DNA from: a bacterium
GTDB taxonomy: Bacteria; Vulcanimicrobiota; Vulcanimicrobiia; Vulcanimicrobiales; SCRA01
Assembly (NCBI GenBank): GCA_004298675.1
Contig: SCRI01000023.1
Location: forward strand, 1-27,577
Direction: 5' to 3'
Length of the DNA stretch: 27,577 nucleotides
A program made the position numbers and the translations under genes. The notes below the pieces were generated by a model, which saw only the letters and a list, made by a program, of their open reading frames with translations, had not been told where the DNA came from and did no database searches. Each line of letters begins with the position of its first letter. Within the stretch, counting starts at the first letter, position 1. This document shows positions 14,685-22,550 of this stretch, one piece after another.

Positions 14685-16480
14685 TCGAGCGGCTTGGTCG
14701 TGACGTTCGCGCGCTGCCGGTGCTTGCGCTTGCGGTTGTCGTCTATGGCATGGCCGCACACGGTTCGGCGTTTGCGCTGCAGGTGGGCACCTATGCCGCG
14801 ATCTTCGCCGTAGGCGCGCTCGGCCTCTCGCTGCTGCTCGGGAACTCCGCGCAGATCTCGCTCGGGCAGGCCGGCTTCTTCGCGCTGGGCGCGTACGCCG
14901 TGGCTTGGCTCACCACCAATGCCGGTTGGGGTTTCATCCCCGCCGCCGTTGTGGGTGTCTTCGCAGCCACCTGCGTGGGTGTGGGGGTGGGACTGATCGC
15001 GCTGCGCTTCGCGGGCCACTATCTGGCGATGGCGACGCTAGCCTTCGGCCTGATCGTCTACGGTGTCTTCAGCCAGCTCGATGCATTCGGAGGAGTCAAC
15101 GGCATCACCGACATTCCGCCGCTCGACGTCTTCAGATACCCGCTGTCCAACGTTGCGGCGTATTGGTTTGCCTGGCTGGTGGCGGCGCTGGCCGCGTGGA
15201 CGACGTGGAATCTCCTGCGCTCGCGGACGGGGCGCGCGTTCGCGGCGCTCTCCGGTGATCCGCTGGCCGCCCAAGTTGCCGGCGTGCCGGTCAAGCGCTA
15301 CAAGCTGCTGGCCTTTGCCTACGCCGGAGCCCTAGCCGGCCTCTCGGGTGCGCTCTACGCGGGCTATCTGGGATTGGTGATTCCAACGGCGATGGGCGTG
15401 CAGCTCTCGATCGACTTCTTGTTGATGGCGGTGCTGGGCGGCTCGGGCAACATCTCGGGGGCGGTGATCGGCGCAGCGCTGGTGGCCGGGCTAGACGTCG
15501 CGGGGCACGCGTGGGAAAACTGGCGCCCCGTGGCCTACGGCGTTCTGGTCGTTTGCGTGGTCATCTTTTTCCCGGGCGGAATCGCCGGGCTCTACGTCCG
15601 GCGGCGCCGGCGCGCGCGGCCAACGGAGTCCGGCGCGGAAGTCCCCCGCGCGGGCGCGCACAGCGCTGGCAGGGTGACGCCGCCGTCCGCGCAGAGCCCG
15701 CTATGCGTCGAGCACGTCGGCAAGCGCTTCGGAGGTCTCGTGGCCGTGCGCGACGTGAGCTTCGCGCTCGAGGCTGGGCGGCTGACTTCGCTGATCGGCC
15801 CTAACGGCGCCGGCAAGACCACGCTCTTCAACGCCATCTCCGGCGTCAGCGCGCCCAGCGCAGGCGAGATCCGGATCGGTGGGCACGCCGTCGCGGGCTG
15901 GCCCGCCCACCGCATCGCGGCCTTGGGCGTTGGACGCAGCTTTCAGAACGCGCGGCTCTTCGCCGATCTCACCGTGCTCGAGAACGTGGTACTGGGTGCG
16001 TTCCGCTGCGAGCGCGCAGGGTTTGCCGCCGATCTGCTGGCGTTGCGCACGGCGCGCCGCAGCGAGCGCGAGGTGCTCGAGCGAGCCTGGGCAACGCTGC
16101 GTGAGTTGGGGCTGGAGAGCCGTGCCGGCGTGTATGCACGCGATCTTGCCTTCGGCGAACGCCGGCGCGTCGAGTTGGCGCGCGCCGTCGTTTCGGAGCC
16201 GTGGCTGCTGCTGCTGGACGAGCCCGCGGCGGGGCTCAACGCGCAGGAGCGCGGGCGGCTGCGCCGCGACGTACTGACGCTGCGCGAGCGCGGGGTGACG
16301 ATGCTTCTGATCGAGCACGACATGCGTTTGGTGATGTCGATCAGCGATCGCGTGCTGGTACTGAACTTCGGCGAGTTGATCGCGGACGGAACGCCGGCGG
16401 CGGTGCGCGACGATCCCGCGGTGATCGCCGCATACCTAGGGGCCGCGCCGGAGAGCGGCGAGGCGGAGAGCCTGCGATGA
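14681..16480 (+). CDS. livM-livG: Fused LivM permease and LivG ATPase of a branched-chain amino-acid-type ABC importer
   Basis: One 599-residue chain that joins a membrane permease to its ATPase. Residues about 10-305 are LivM: GALGLSLLLGNSAQISLGQAGFFALGAY, GHYLAMATLAFG, the coupling segment SGDPLAAQVAGVPVKRYKLLAFAYAGALAG, and LLMAVLGGSGNISG. A hydrophilic linker of some 35 residues follows (RRRRRARPTESG onward). LivG begins at about 340 with VEHVGKRFGGLVAV, then Walker A GPNGAGKT (373-380), signature LAFGERRR (489-496, Ala where Ser is usual), LLDEPAAGL (511-519) and H-loop EHD (545-547). The TTG at 14681, overlapping the livH stop, is the best start. The stop overlaps livF as ATGA. No stop or frameshift interrupts the reading frame across the linker. 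Confidence 0.93.
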   Translation: MIERLGRDVRALPVLALAVVVYGMAAHGSAFALQVGTYAAIFAVGALGLSLLLGNSAQISLGQAGFFALGAYAVAWLTTNAGWGFIPAAVVGVFAATCVGVGVGLIALRFAGHYLAMATLAFGLIVYGVFSQLDAFGGVNGITDIPPLDVFRYPLSNVAAYWFAWLVAALAAWTTWNLLRSRTGRAFAALSGDPLAAQVAGVPVKRYKLLAFAYAGALAGLSGALYAGYLGLVIPTAMGVQLSIDFLLMAVLGGSGNISGAVIGAALVAGLDVAGHAWENWRPVAYGVLVVCVVIFFPGGIAGLYVRRRRRARPTESGAEVPRAGAHSAGRVTPPSAQSPLCVEHVGKRFGGLVAVRDVSFALEAGRLTSLIGPNGAGKTTLFNAISGVSAPSAGEIRIGGHAVAGWPAHRIAALGVGRSFQNARLFADLTVLENVVLGAFRCERAGFAADLLALRTARRSEREVLERAWATLRELGLESRAGVYARDLAFGERRRVELARAVVSEPWLLLLDEPAAGLNAQERGRLRRDVLTLRERGVTMLLIEHDMRLVMSISDRVLVLNFGELIADGTPAAVRDDPAVIAAYLGAAPESGEAESLR

Positions 16481-17232
16481 GTGCGGCGCTGCTCGAGGTG
16501 CGGGCGCTGTACGCCGGATACGGCGAGCTCGAAGTGCTGCAAGGCGTTGACGTGCGCGTGGGTGCGGGCGAGCTGGTGGCGGTGCTGGGAGCCAACGGAG
16601 CGGGCAAAACTACGCTGTTGCGCGCAATCTCCAAAGTGGAGGCGACGCCGCGGTCCGGCAGCGTCGTCTTCGACGGCGTCGATCTCGCTGGTCTCGCACC
16701 GCAGCGCATCGTGGCACTGGGGTTGTCGCAGATCCCGGAGGGGCGCCAACTCTTCGGCGAGCTCTCGGTGGAAGATAACCTCATGCTAGGCGCCTATCGG
16801 CGCGAGCGCGGTGCGCGGGCGGAGAGCCTGAACCGCGCCTACGAGCTCTTCCCCTCGCTACGGGCGCGGCGCAACCATAGTGCGGCTTCACTCTCCGGCG
16901 GCGAGCAGCAGATGCTGGCGATCGGGCGCGCGCTGATGGCGCGCCCGCGCGTGCTGATGCTCGACGAGCCGTCGACGGGTCTAGCGCCGCGCGTGGTCGA
17001 GCAGATCTTCACGATCCTAACGCGGCTGCGCTCCGCAGGCACCGGCATTCTGCTCGTGGAGCAAAATGCGTTTCTAGCGCTGCGGCATGCCGACCGCGCC
17101 TATGTCATGGCGCATGGCAGCGTGGCCCTCGAAGGAGAAGCACGCACCCTCGCCGCCGACGAAAGCGTACGGCGCATCTATCTCGGTGCGGCCCTCGACG
17201 AAGAACAAACGAACGGAAAGGATGTCACATGA
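16477..17232 (+). CDS. livF: Branched-chain amino-acid-type ABC transporter ATPase LivF
   Basis: Second ATPase subunit of the Liv-type importer, on the cytoplasmic face. 251 residues, slightly longer than the usual 235-240 because of a hydrophilic end. Walker A GANGAGKT (38-45), Q-loop region QIPEGRQLFGELSVEDNL (84-101), signature LSGGEQQ (138-144), Walker B LMLDEPSTGL (159-168) and LVEQN with Gln in place of the H-loop His, which is normal for LivF. The ATG at 16477 overlaps the livMG stop (ATGA), and its own stop overlaps the HbpS-like gene in the same way, so the four genes form a tightly coupled unit. Confidence 0.95.
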   Translation: MSAALLEVRALYAGYGELEVLQGVDVRVGAGELVAVLGANGAGKTTLLRAISKVEATPRSGSVVFDGVDLAGLAPQRIVALGLSQIPEGRQLFGELSVEDNLMLGAYRRERGARAESLNRAYELFPSLRARRNHSAASLSGGEQQMLAIGRALMARPRVLMLDEPSTGLAPRVVEQIFTILTRLRSAGTGILLVEQNAFLALRHADRAYVMAHGSVALEGEARTLAADESVRRIYLGAALDEEQTNGKDVT

Positions 17233-17660
17233 ACGAGGCTCTTATCTCGCGCAACCAGTTGCGGCTGACCTGCAAAGGGGCGCATATCGTGGTGCACGCC
17301 GCGGAGAAGCACGCCGTGCAGATCGGCGTGCCGCAGTGCATCGCCGTGACCGATGCCGGTGGCCATCTGCTGGCGTTTTCGCGCATGGACGGCGCGCGCA
17401 TCGGGTCGATCGAGATCGCGCTGACCAAGGCGCGCACGGCGGCCACGCGCCTCCAACGTTCTGAGGAAGTGGGCGGCACGAACGACTTCGGCAAGATCGG
17501 CGTCGCGCTGGCTTCACAGCTTAAGCTCACGGGAATGGCGGGCGGGGTACCAATCGTCGTGGACGGTCAGGTACTCGGCGCCGTCGGCGTCTCGTCGGGG
17601 AAGCCGGATCAAGACGTCGCGGTCGGTGAGGCGGGGATCGCCGCACTGCTGGAGGGGTGA
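17229..17660 (+). CDS. HbpS/GlcG-family (DUF336) protein
   Basis: 143 residues of the HbpS/GlcG family, small alpha/beta proteins. Streptomyces HbpS binds haem, and E. coli GlcG sits in the glycolate operon; the function of most members is unknown. Family patterns: ALISRNQL at the start, CIAVTDAGGHLLAFSRMDGARIGS (37-60), ALTKARTAA (64-72), GGVPIVVDGQVLGAVGVSSGKPDQD (105-129). No signal peptide is present, so the protein should be cytosolic. It is translationally coupled to livF by an ATGA overlap and is the last gene of the liv operon, followed at once by a strong hairpin. It might bind the imported compound or a product of it, or regulate uptake; this is inference from context. Confidence 0.88.
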   Translation: MNEALISRNQLRLTCKGAHIVVHAAEKHAVQIGVPQCIAVTDAGGHLLAFSRMDGARIGSIEIALTKARTAATRLQRSEEVGGTNDFGKIGVALASQLKLTGMAGGVPIVVDGQVLGAVGVSSGKPDQDVAVGEAGIAALLEG

Positions 17661-17665
17661 TGCGA

Positions 17666-17694
17666 AGAGGGGCGGCCACTACGGCCGCCCCTCT
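17666..17694. terminator. Strong hairpin between convergent liv operon and SGNH lipoprotein gene
   Basis: A perfect 12-bp stem AGAGGGGCGGCC/GGCCGCCCCTCT with a 5-nt loop lies 5 nt after the HbpS-like stop and 24 nt before the stop of the convergent SGNH gene. It lacks a clear T-run on either side, so it is an intrinsic-terminator candidate in a GC-rich genome rather than a textbook one. The position between two convergent units suits a bidirectional terminator. Confidence 0.75.
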
Positions 17695-17718
17695 CGCGTT
17701 GCGCTGTCCGTGGTGCCG

Positions 17719-19143
17719 CTAGTGCGGCGCCCAGGGATCGGTAGCGTAGGCCGCGCTCACGCTCACCGGGGGAATCGTGAGGCTGAACTTCCCGTCGATC
17801 GTCTGGATCCACGTGTTGGCCACCAACGCGTAGCCGGTATTCGACGGATGGAGGCCGTCGTAGCTGAAGAGCCCGCCGCCGAACTGCGTGCTGCAGCACT
17901 TGGGCGGATTGATCGGTACGGCGCCCGCCTGGAAGAGCTGGTTGAACGTACCGTAGATGTCGACCAGCGCCGCGCCGGTGCTCTGCGCATCGGCGGAGAT
18001 CGCCGCGTTCAGCGCGGTGAGCTGCTGCTCGGTGGCTGCGGCGAGGGCGTCGGGTACGAAGTCACCCGGTCCCAGCGCCGGCGTGGTGCTGGGCAGGCCC
18101 AGTGCGATCTTCCGCAGCCCGCTCAGCGTGACGTAGCCGTTGGGTCCAACGCCGTACGTCGACTGCAGCGACGCTTGGATGGCGGGCGTCACCGCCCCCG
18201 CGACCACCGCGGGCACGCCCGCGCTGATCAGCGCCGTTTGCAGGCCGGGCTGCGGGATGAAGGCCGGCGCCTTGAGCGGATCGAGCAGATTGCCCACCGC
18301 GACCTTAGCTCCAGCTTGCTGCAGCTGTTGGATGATCGAGAGAATGTCCGCCTGGAACTGCTGCGGCGAGGTGGGATTGACTTGCCCCAGCGAGCCGACG
18401 AACTTCAGCAGCTCGTTCTCACCGAACCACACGGTGGCCAGGGTCGGATGCAGTGAGACCGCGGCCTGCACCGCCGTCTTGCCCGGGAAGTTTCCGAGCA
18501 CCGGATAGAAGTTCAAGCTCTCCGCGCCCAGCAGCGTGGCCAGCAAGTTGAGCTGCCCCTGCTGCACATTGGTTGGCGGCGCAATCGTGCAGGCGCTCTG
18601 GTATGGGCCCGTCATGTAGAGCGCTTCGTGGGCCAGCATGCCGGGGACGCCGAGGTCGAACGGCGCCGCCGACGGGTTGGCGCGCGTCTGCAGCGCCGAG
18701 CCGAGCGCGAACGCGCTGAGGTTGTTCTGACTACCGGCGCCGCTGCACGACTGCAGCGGAAAGCTGGTGAGCTGTGTGGGCGTTGCACCCGGAATGATCA
18801 TTGACCCCAGCGGCGCGCCGGCGATCACCGGCAGCACGGCCGTGGATGCGGCGCCGCCGTTGGCGGATGACCACATCTGGGCCCACCAGCCCGCCTCTTG
18901 CGTGGGTGGAAGGGCGGGGAAGAGCGAGCCGCTGACCGGAACGGGGGCGCCGAGCAATGCGCCGGATTGCTCGCCGGCGGTGAGACTGTCGCCTAAGCCC
19001 ACGATATTGGTGGTTGCGGGTGAGCCCGAGGGAGGCGCCGACGGCGTGTAGGCGGCGCTCGATCCGCCGCCGCCACCGCAGGCGCTGAGTGCAAGCGCGA
19101 GCGTCGCGGCCGCGGCCAGGGAGAGTGTAGGACGCAACTTCAT
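17719..19143 (-). CDS. SGNH/GDSL-hydrolase lipoprotein
   Basis: Exported esterase- or lipase-like protein anchored by lipid. 474 residues from the ATG at 19143, with GGGAGG upstream. The signal peptide ends in a lipobox LSAC (C22), followed by a glycine/serine/proline-rich spacer. Block I VGLGDSLTAG holds the nucleophile S53, GVPG matches block II, the Asn in WFGENELL fits block III, and YDGLHPSNTGY gives the D429/H432 pair of block V. Typical SGNH enzymes are near 200 residues. Here two long insertions rich in Ala, Gly and Gln separate the blocks. Substrate unknown. It lies 19 nt downstream of the barrel protein gene and is probably cotranscribed with it. Confidence 0.88.
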   Translation of the reverse strand: MKLRPTLSLAAAATLALALSACGGGGGSSAAYTPSAPPSGSPATTNIVGLGDSLTAGEQSGALLGAPVPVSGSLFPALPPTQEAGWWAQMWSSANGGAASTAVLPVIAGAPLGSMIIPGATPTQLTSFPLQSCSGAGSQNNLSAFALGSALQTRANPSAAPFDLGVPGMLAHEALYMTGPYQSACTIAPPTNVQQGQLNLLATLLGAESLNFYPVLGNFPGKTAVQAAVSLHPTLATVWFGENELLKFVGSLGQVNPTSPQQFQADILSIIQQLQQAGAKVAVGNLLDPLKAPAFIPQPGLQTALISAGVPAVVAGAVTPAIQASLQSTYGVGPNGYVTLSGLRKIALGLPSTTPALGPGDFVPDALAAATEQQLTALNAAISADAQSTGAALVDIYGTFNQLFQAGAVPINPPKCCSTQFGGGLFSYDGLHPSNTGYALVANTWIQTIDGKFSLTIPPVSVSAAYATDPWAPH

Positions 19144-19162
19144 CGTTTGGAAGCCTCCCCGG

Positions 19163-20287
19163 TTAGAACGGCAGCACGCTGGGCGTGCCGATGCCGAACT
19201 GGAGCTGTAGTTGAGTCGCGTGGAGACCACCCGCGGTGATCGCCTGTTTCGAGCAGGGCACGAGCTGTTGGCAGTAGATGCCGGTAAGCCCGTACGGCTT
19301 GTAGTTCGACGGACCGCCCGAGTTCAGCACGGCCTGCACGAACGTATTGCGCGTCAAGCGATGCGAGATGCCCAAGAAATACGAGTTGAGATGTTGAGCG
19401 TAGACGTCGGCTGGGAGATAGTCGCGCGACGACTGCGGCTCTAAGAAGATCGTCGTGCGATCGGTCGGGCGGTACTCCAGGTAGAGGATCGAATAGACCT
19501 GCGCCTTGTTCTCTACGTTGAGCCCGGCGCGGTGCACCAGCCACGACGGCGCGATGGTAAACGTACCGAACATCTTCGGCGTCGAAAGGAACGGCAGCGT
19601 CAGCGCGAGCGCCTGAACTTGGACGGTGCGTGCCTGAATCTGCAGCGGGAAGCCGTTAGCCTCGACCACTTGCTTGTCGTCCGGTCCGCCGATCATCGAG
19701 GTGCGGCTGACGTACGTGGGCGTGATCACGATCGGCAGCTTGTGGCCGATGGTGATGAGATGCTCCAGCATCAAGAGGGTGAACTTGTCTTTGGTTGCGA
19801 CGTCGATGCCGGCCGTCGAGAGATCCTGCGTGCCGATGGGGTTGGCGACGCCCTGCACGTAGACGGGAACGACGCCGGTATTGAAGCCTACCGGATAGTG
19901 CTGGACTTCGTAGTACGCCGCCTCGGCGCGTAGCGTTGGTGAGAACCCGTAGGCGAGCATGCCGTCGACGCCGCCGGGGAGCTTATTGCTCGCGCCGGTA
20001 TTGCCGAGGGACCACGCCGCCGAGAAGTCTGCCATATACGTCCAGCCGGTGGGCAGCCCCGTCTGGGCCGGCGCCTTCGCGGGCTGCTGGATGGGCGGCA
20101 CTTGCGCGACGTCGGCGGCGTGCAGGCTCTGTTCGCGGATGGCGGCCTTGATGGCGCTATTGGCCGACGGAACGAGCTGATCGCCGAGGACTGACCCAAT
20201 GCCGGAATCGGCGGCCGCTGGAAGCGCGGCGCAGAGGATGCCAAGCAGCGTCAATGACGCAGTCCGGCCGAGGAACCTTCGTAGCAT
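19163..20287 (-). CDS. Probable outer-membrane beta-barrel protein
   Basis: 374 residues from the ATG at 20287, with GGAGAG upstream; a GTG at 20296 would add three residues. A signal peptide ends near AAA-D (about 26). The mature N-terminus (about 27-75) is polar with a proline/alanine stretch. The rest is a series of alternating polar/hydrophobic strands rich in aromatic residues (GWTYMADFSAAWSLG, LRAEAAYYEVQHY, SILYLEYRPTDRTTIFLEP, NSYFLGISHRL), and the last residue is phenylalanine. These are signs of an outer-membrane barrel, though no named family is recognised. It forms a pair with the SGNH lipoprotein. A transport or export role is possible, and the call rests on composition and pattern only. 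Confidence 0.65.
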   Translation of the reverse strand: MLRRFLGRTASLTLLGILCAALPAAADSGIGSVLGDQLVPSANSAIKAAIREQSLHAADVAQVPPIQQPAKAPAQTGLPTGWTYMADFSAAWSLGNTGASNKLPGGVDGMLAYGFSPTLRAEAAYYEVQHYPVGFNTGVVPVYVQGVANPIGTQDLSTAGIDVATKDKFTLLMLEHLITIGHKLPIVITPTYVSRTSMIGGPDDKQVVEANGFPLQIQARTVQVQALALTLPFLSTPKMFGTFTIAPSWLVHRAGLNVENKAQVYSILYLEYRPTDRTTIFLEPQSSRDYLPADVYAQHLNSYFLGISHRLTRNTFVQAVLNSGGPSNYKPYGLTGIYCQQLVPCSKQAITAGGLHATQLQLQFGIGTPSVLPF

Positions 20288-20413
20288 GCTGCACACTCTC
20301 CAAGGCGGAAAACCGATAGCGCCCGGCCCGGAGGACTGGACGAGATCGTGCTATGGCTTGGCCGTACAGCAGCCGAGCGGAGAATCCTTTTCGGATTTGC
20401 TTGCGCGAGGGGA

Positions 20414-21592
20414 TTATTTGATCAGGAAACCGGTGTTGCGGGCGGCGCGCCGGTAGATCCAGCGGCCCTCGCGCAGTTCGTAGAAGAACAGGTTGGGTTC
20501 CAGCGGATCGCCTTGGGGCGTGAAACGGAACGTTCCAACGATGGTGTTGAAGGCTCCCTGCGCGATGGCGGCGCGCAACGCGGAGCGGCTCCCGCCCCCA
20601 GTGTTCCGCACGGCCTGCGCCACGATCTGCGCTGCGGCATACGAAAAGGCCGCCACCGGCGTCAGCGCTCCGTAACGCGCTTGGTAGGCGTCAAGGTCGA
20701 AGCGTACCTGTGGCGCCAGCGCCAGCGGCGGCATCGAGGTGGAGGCGACCAGGCCTTGAGCAGGCTTGGCGTAGTGCTCCATGGTGGTCTGGTTCCAGAA
20801 GCCTTGCGAGGCGCTGAAGAGCCCCTTGTAGCCCGCGGCGCGCAGGACTTCGAGCAGCGGTCCCAGGCGCTGGCTCATGCCCGCGAAGTAGACGAGTTGC
20901 GGCGAGTGCGCGGCGATGGCCGCAGCCGCGGCGCTCCAGTCCGGCTTCTCGAGATCGACTAAAACCTGCGTGGCCGTCGCGCCTTTGACGGAATTGAACT
21001 CCTGCAGGAAACCGGAGGCTACGGCCGGACCGTACGAAGCCGCCTGCGAGACGACGACCGCCGCCGTTACCTTGAGCGTGTTGGCGGCGTCGAGCGCGTC
21101 CATCCGTCCCTCGAGCGTGTCATTGGTCGGCAGTCGGAAGACGATGTCGTAGTTCTTCCCGGTCGCTTCGTCGGCCGTCGTCGTCGGCACGATCAGCGGC
21201 AGGCGATTTTGGTAGTACGTCTGGAGCGCGAACTCCGTGGTGTCGGAGCGTAAGTGGCCGATGGCGGCGCTGATGCCGTCGCCGGCCGCGAACTGCGCGA
21301 CCTGCTGCGCGACGCCGATGTCGTCGAGATCGTCGTAGGTGCGAAATTGCACCGCGCGCTGGAAGATGCTCGCGCCTTGGTTGGCGTTGTCCAGAGCCTG
21401 GCGCACGCCGTTGGCCATCTGCTCGCCCAGCCCGCGATCCGAACCCGTGAACGGCCCCATGAGGCCGATCTGCACGGGATTGGTGATCGGTGCGGTGCCG
21501 CCTTGGAACACTTGAGCCAGGGCTGGGCGCGCGACGGCGCCGAGACCGGCGACCGCGAGCGATCCGGTCAGGAAGCGGCGACGATCGGTCAT
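20414..21592 (-). CDS. Tat-exported ABC transporter substrate-binding protein (Leu/Ile/Val type)
   Basis: Periplasmic binding protein of the Peripla_BP_6 family. 392 residues from the ATG at 21592. The N-terminus TDRRRFLTGSLAVAG followed by ALAQ is a twin-arginine (Tat) signal, unlike the Sec signal of the LivJ-like protein. VQIGLMGPFTGSDRGLGEQMANGVRQAL, AAIGHLRSDTT and LPLIVPTTTADEAT are family patterns; the C-terminal half reads VYFAGMSQRLGPLLEVLRAAGYKG in family style. No permease or ATPase gene is adjacent. Its start overlaps the ubiA stop as ATGA, so it is translated with the prenyltransferase. It may serve the liv permease as a second binding protein or have been recruited to another role. 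Confidence 0.88.
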   Translation of the reverse strand: MTDRRRFLTGSLAVAGLGAVARPALAQVFQGGTAPITNPVQIGLMGPFTGSDRGLGEQMANGVRQALDNANQGASIFQRAVQFRTYDDLDDIGVAQQVAQFAAGDGISAAIGHLRSDTTEFALQTYYQNRLPLIVPTTTADEATGKNYDIVFRLPTNDTLEGRMDALDAANTLKVTAAVVVSQAASYGPAVASGFLQEFNSVKGATATQVLVDLEKPDWSAAAAAIAAHSPQLVYFAGMSQRLGPLLEVLRAAGYKGLFSASQGFWNQTTMEHYAKPAQGLVASTSMPPLALAPQVRFDLDAYQARYGALTPVAAFSYAAAQIVAQAVRNTGGGSRSALRAAIAQGAFNTIVGTFRFTPQGDPLEPNLFFYELREGRWIYRRAARNTGFLIK

Positions 21593-22464
21593 GCGGCGAA
21601 ACCTGCCAGTGCGGCGGCGAGAACGACGAGTGAGAAGAGCATGTTGGCCTTGAAGATGCGGTCGTTCATCAAGAGGACGTTGCTCGCGCGCAGCGCGCGT
21701 CCCTCGTAGGCGATCAGCAGCGCGCCCGCGGCCACCGCGAGATACCACCAAGGCCCGCAACCAGCGGTCCAGCCCACGAGTGCGAGCAGCAGCGTTGTGA
21801 GCGCGTGGAGCAGCAGCGTCGCCGTGCGCGTCGCGCCTTCGCCGAAGGCCGCGGGGAACGAGTGCACGCGGTTGCGCCGGTCGGCCTCCAGGTCCATCAT
21901 CGCGTAGGGGAGGTCGAAGCCCGCCACCCACAGCAGCACCGCCAGGAAAAGCAGCCCCGCCGGCGGGGCCACGGCCGCCGCCACGCCGATGTAGGCACCC
22001 AGCGGCGCCAATGCATCGACGGCTCCCAGCATCAGATGCGCCCCCCAAGTAAAGCGCTTGAAGAGCGGATAGGTGAGGACGCCCGCCGCGGCCAGCGGCA
22101 GCAGTTTGACGCAGAGCGGGTTGAGCTGCCAAGCCGCAACGACCAGCAGCGCCAGGCCCATGCCCACCGCCCACCACATCACCGCCGGACGCAGCCGCCC
22201 GCTGGCCAGTGGGCGGTTCTTCGTGCGCGGCGTGGCGCGGTCGATGTCGCGATCCAGAAGACGGTTGGCCGCCATCGCCACCGTGCGCGCGCCCAGCATC
22301 GCAAGCGTGATCCAAAGCAGCTGGAGCGGCGTGGGGAGGCCGCGTGCGGCGACGACCGCGCCGACGTAGGCGAAGGGCAGCGCGAAGAGCGTATGCGAGA
22401 TGCGGATGTCTTGGAGGAAGAGCTTGGCTTGCTGGTTCAGGCTGGTCGCGGTGCGGGTGGCCAT
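21589..22464 (-). CDS. UbiA-family aromatic prenyltransferase (MqnP-like)
   Basis: Integral-membrane enzyme that joins a polyprenyl chain to an aromatic acid in quinone synthesis. 291 residues from the ATG at 22464; a longer reading from 22509 adds a non-family leader. Both aspartate motifs are clear: NRLLDRDIDR (67-76) and DLEADRRNRVHSFP (191-204), with about eight to nine membrane segments. The style (KNRPLASGRL, ALPFAYVGA at the start) fits the UbiA-like proteins of menaquinone-making bacteria, where it is called MqnP. A UbiD-family decarboxylase lies 2.7 kb away, which supports a quinone role. The gene overlaps the downstream binding-protein gene by 4 nt. Confidence 0.9.
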   Translation of the reverse strand: MATRTATSLNQQAKLFLQDIRISHTLFALPFAYVGAVVAARGLPTPLQLLWITLAMLGARTVAMAANRLLDRDIDRATPRTKNRPLASGRLRPAVMWWAVGMGLALLVVAAWQLNPLCVKLLPLAAAGVLTYPLFKRFTWGAHLMLGAVDALAPLGAYIGVAAAVAPPAGLLFLAVLLWVAGFDLPYAMMDLEADRRNRVHSFPAAFGEGATRTATLLLHALTTLLLALVGWTAGCGPWWYLAVAAGALLIAYEGRALRASNVLLMNDRIFKANMLFSLVVLAAALAGFAA

Positions 22465-22492
22465 CAAGGGCGGTATGTTGTCGCTCCGCGGT

Positions 22493-22522
22493 GCGGGACC
22501 CTGGCGCACAAGAGGTCCCCGC
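22493..22522. promoter_or_regulatory. Imperfect inverted repeat in the ubiA/metalloprotease divergent spacer
   Basis: GCGGGACC and GGTCCCCGC pair with a single bulged base across a 13-nt gap in the 86-base spacer between the divergent ubiA and metalloprotease starts. It may be an operator or a leader hairpin. No regulator gene is adjacent, so the role is open. Confidence 0.35.
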
Positions 22523-22550
22523 CCGCAGACGCGAGCATAATCCGGGCATC

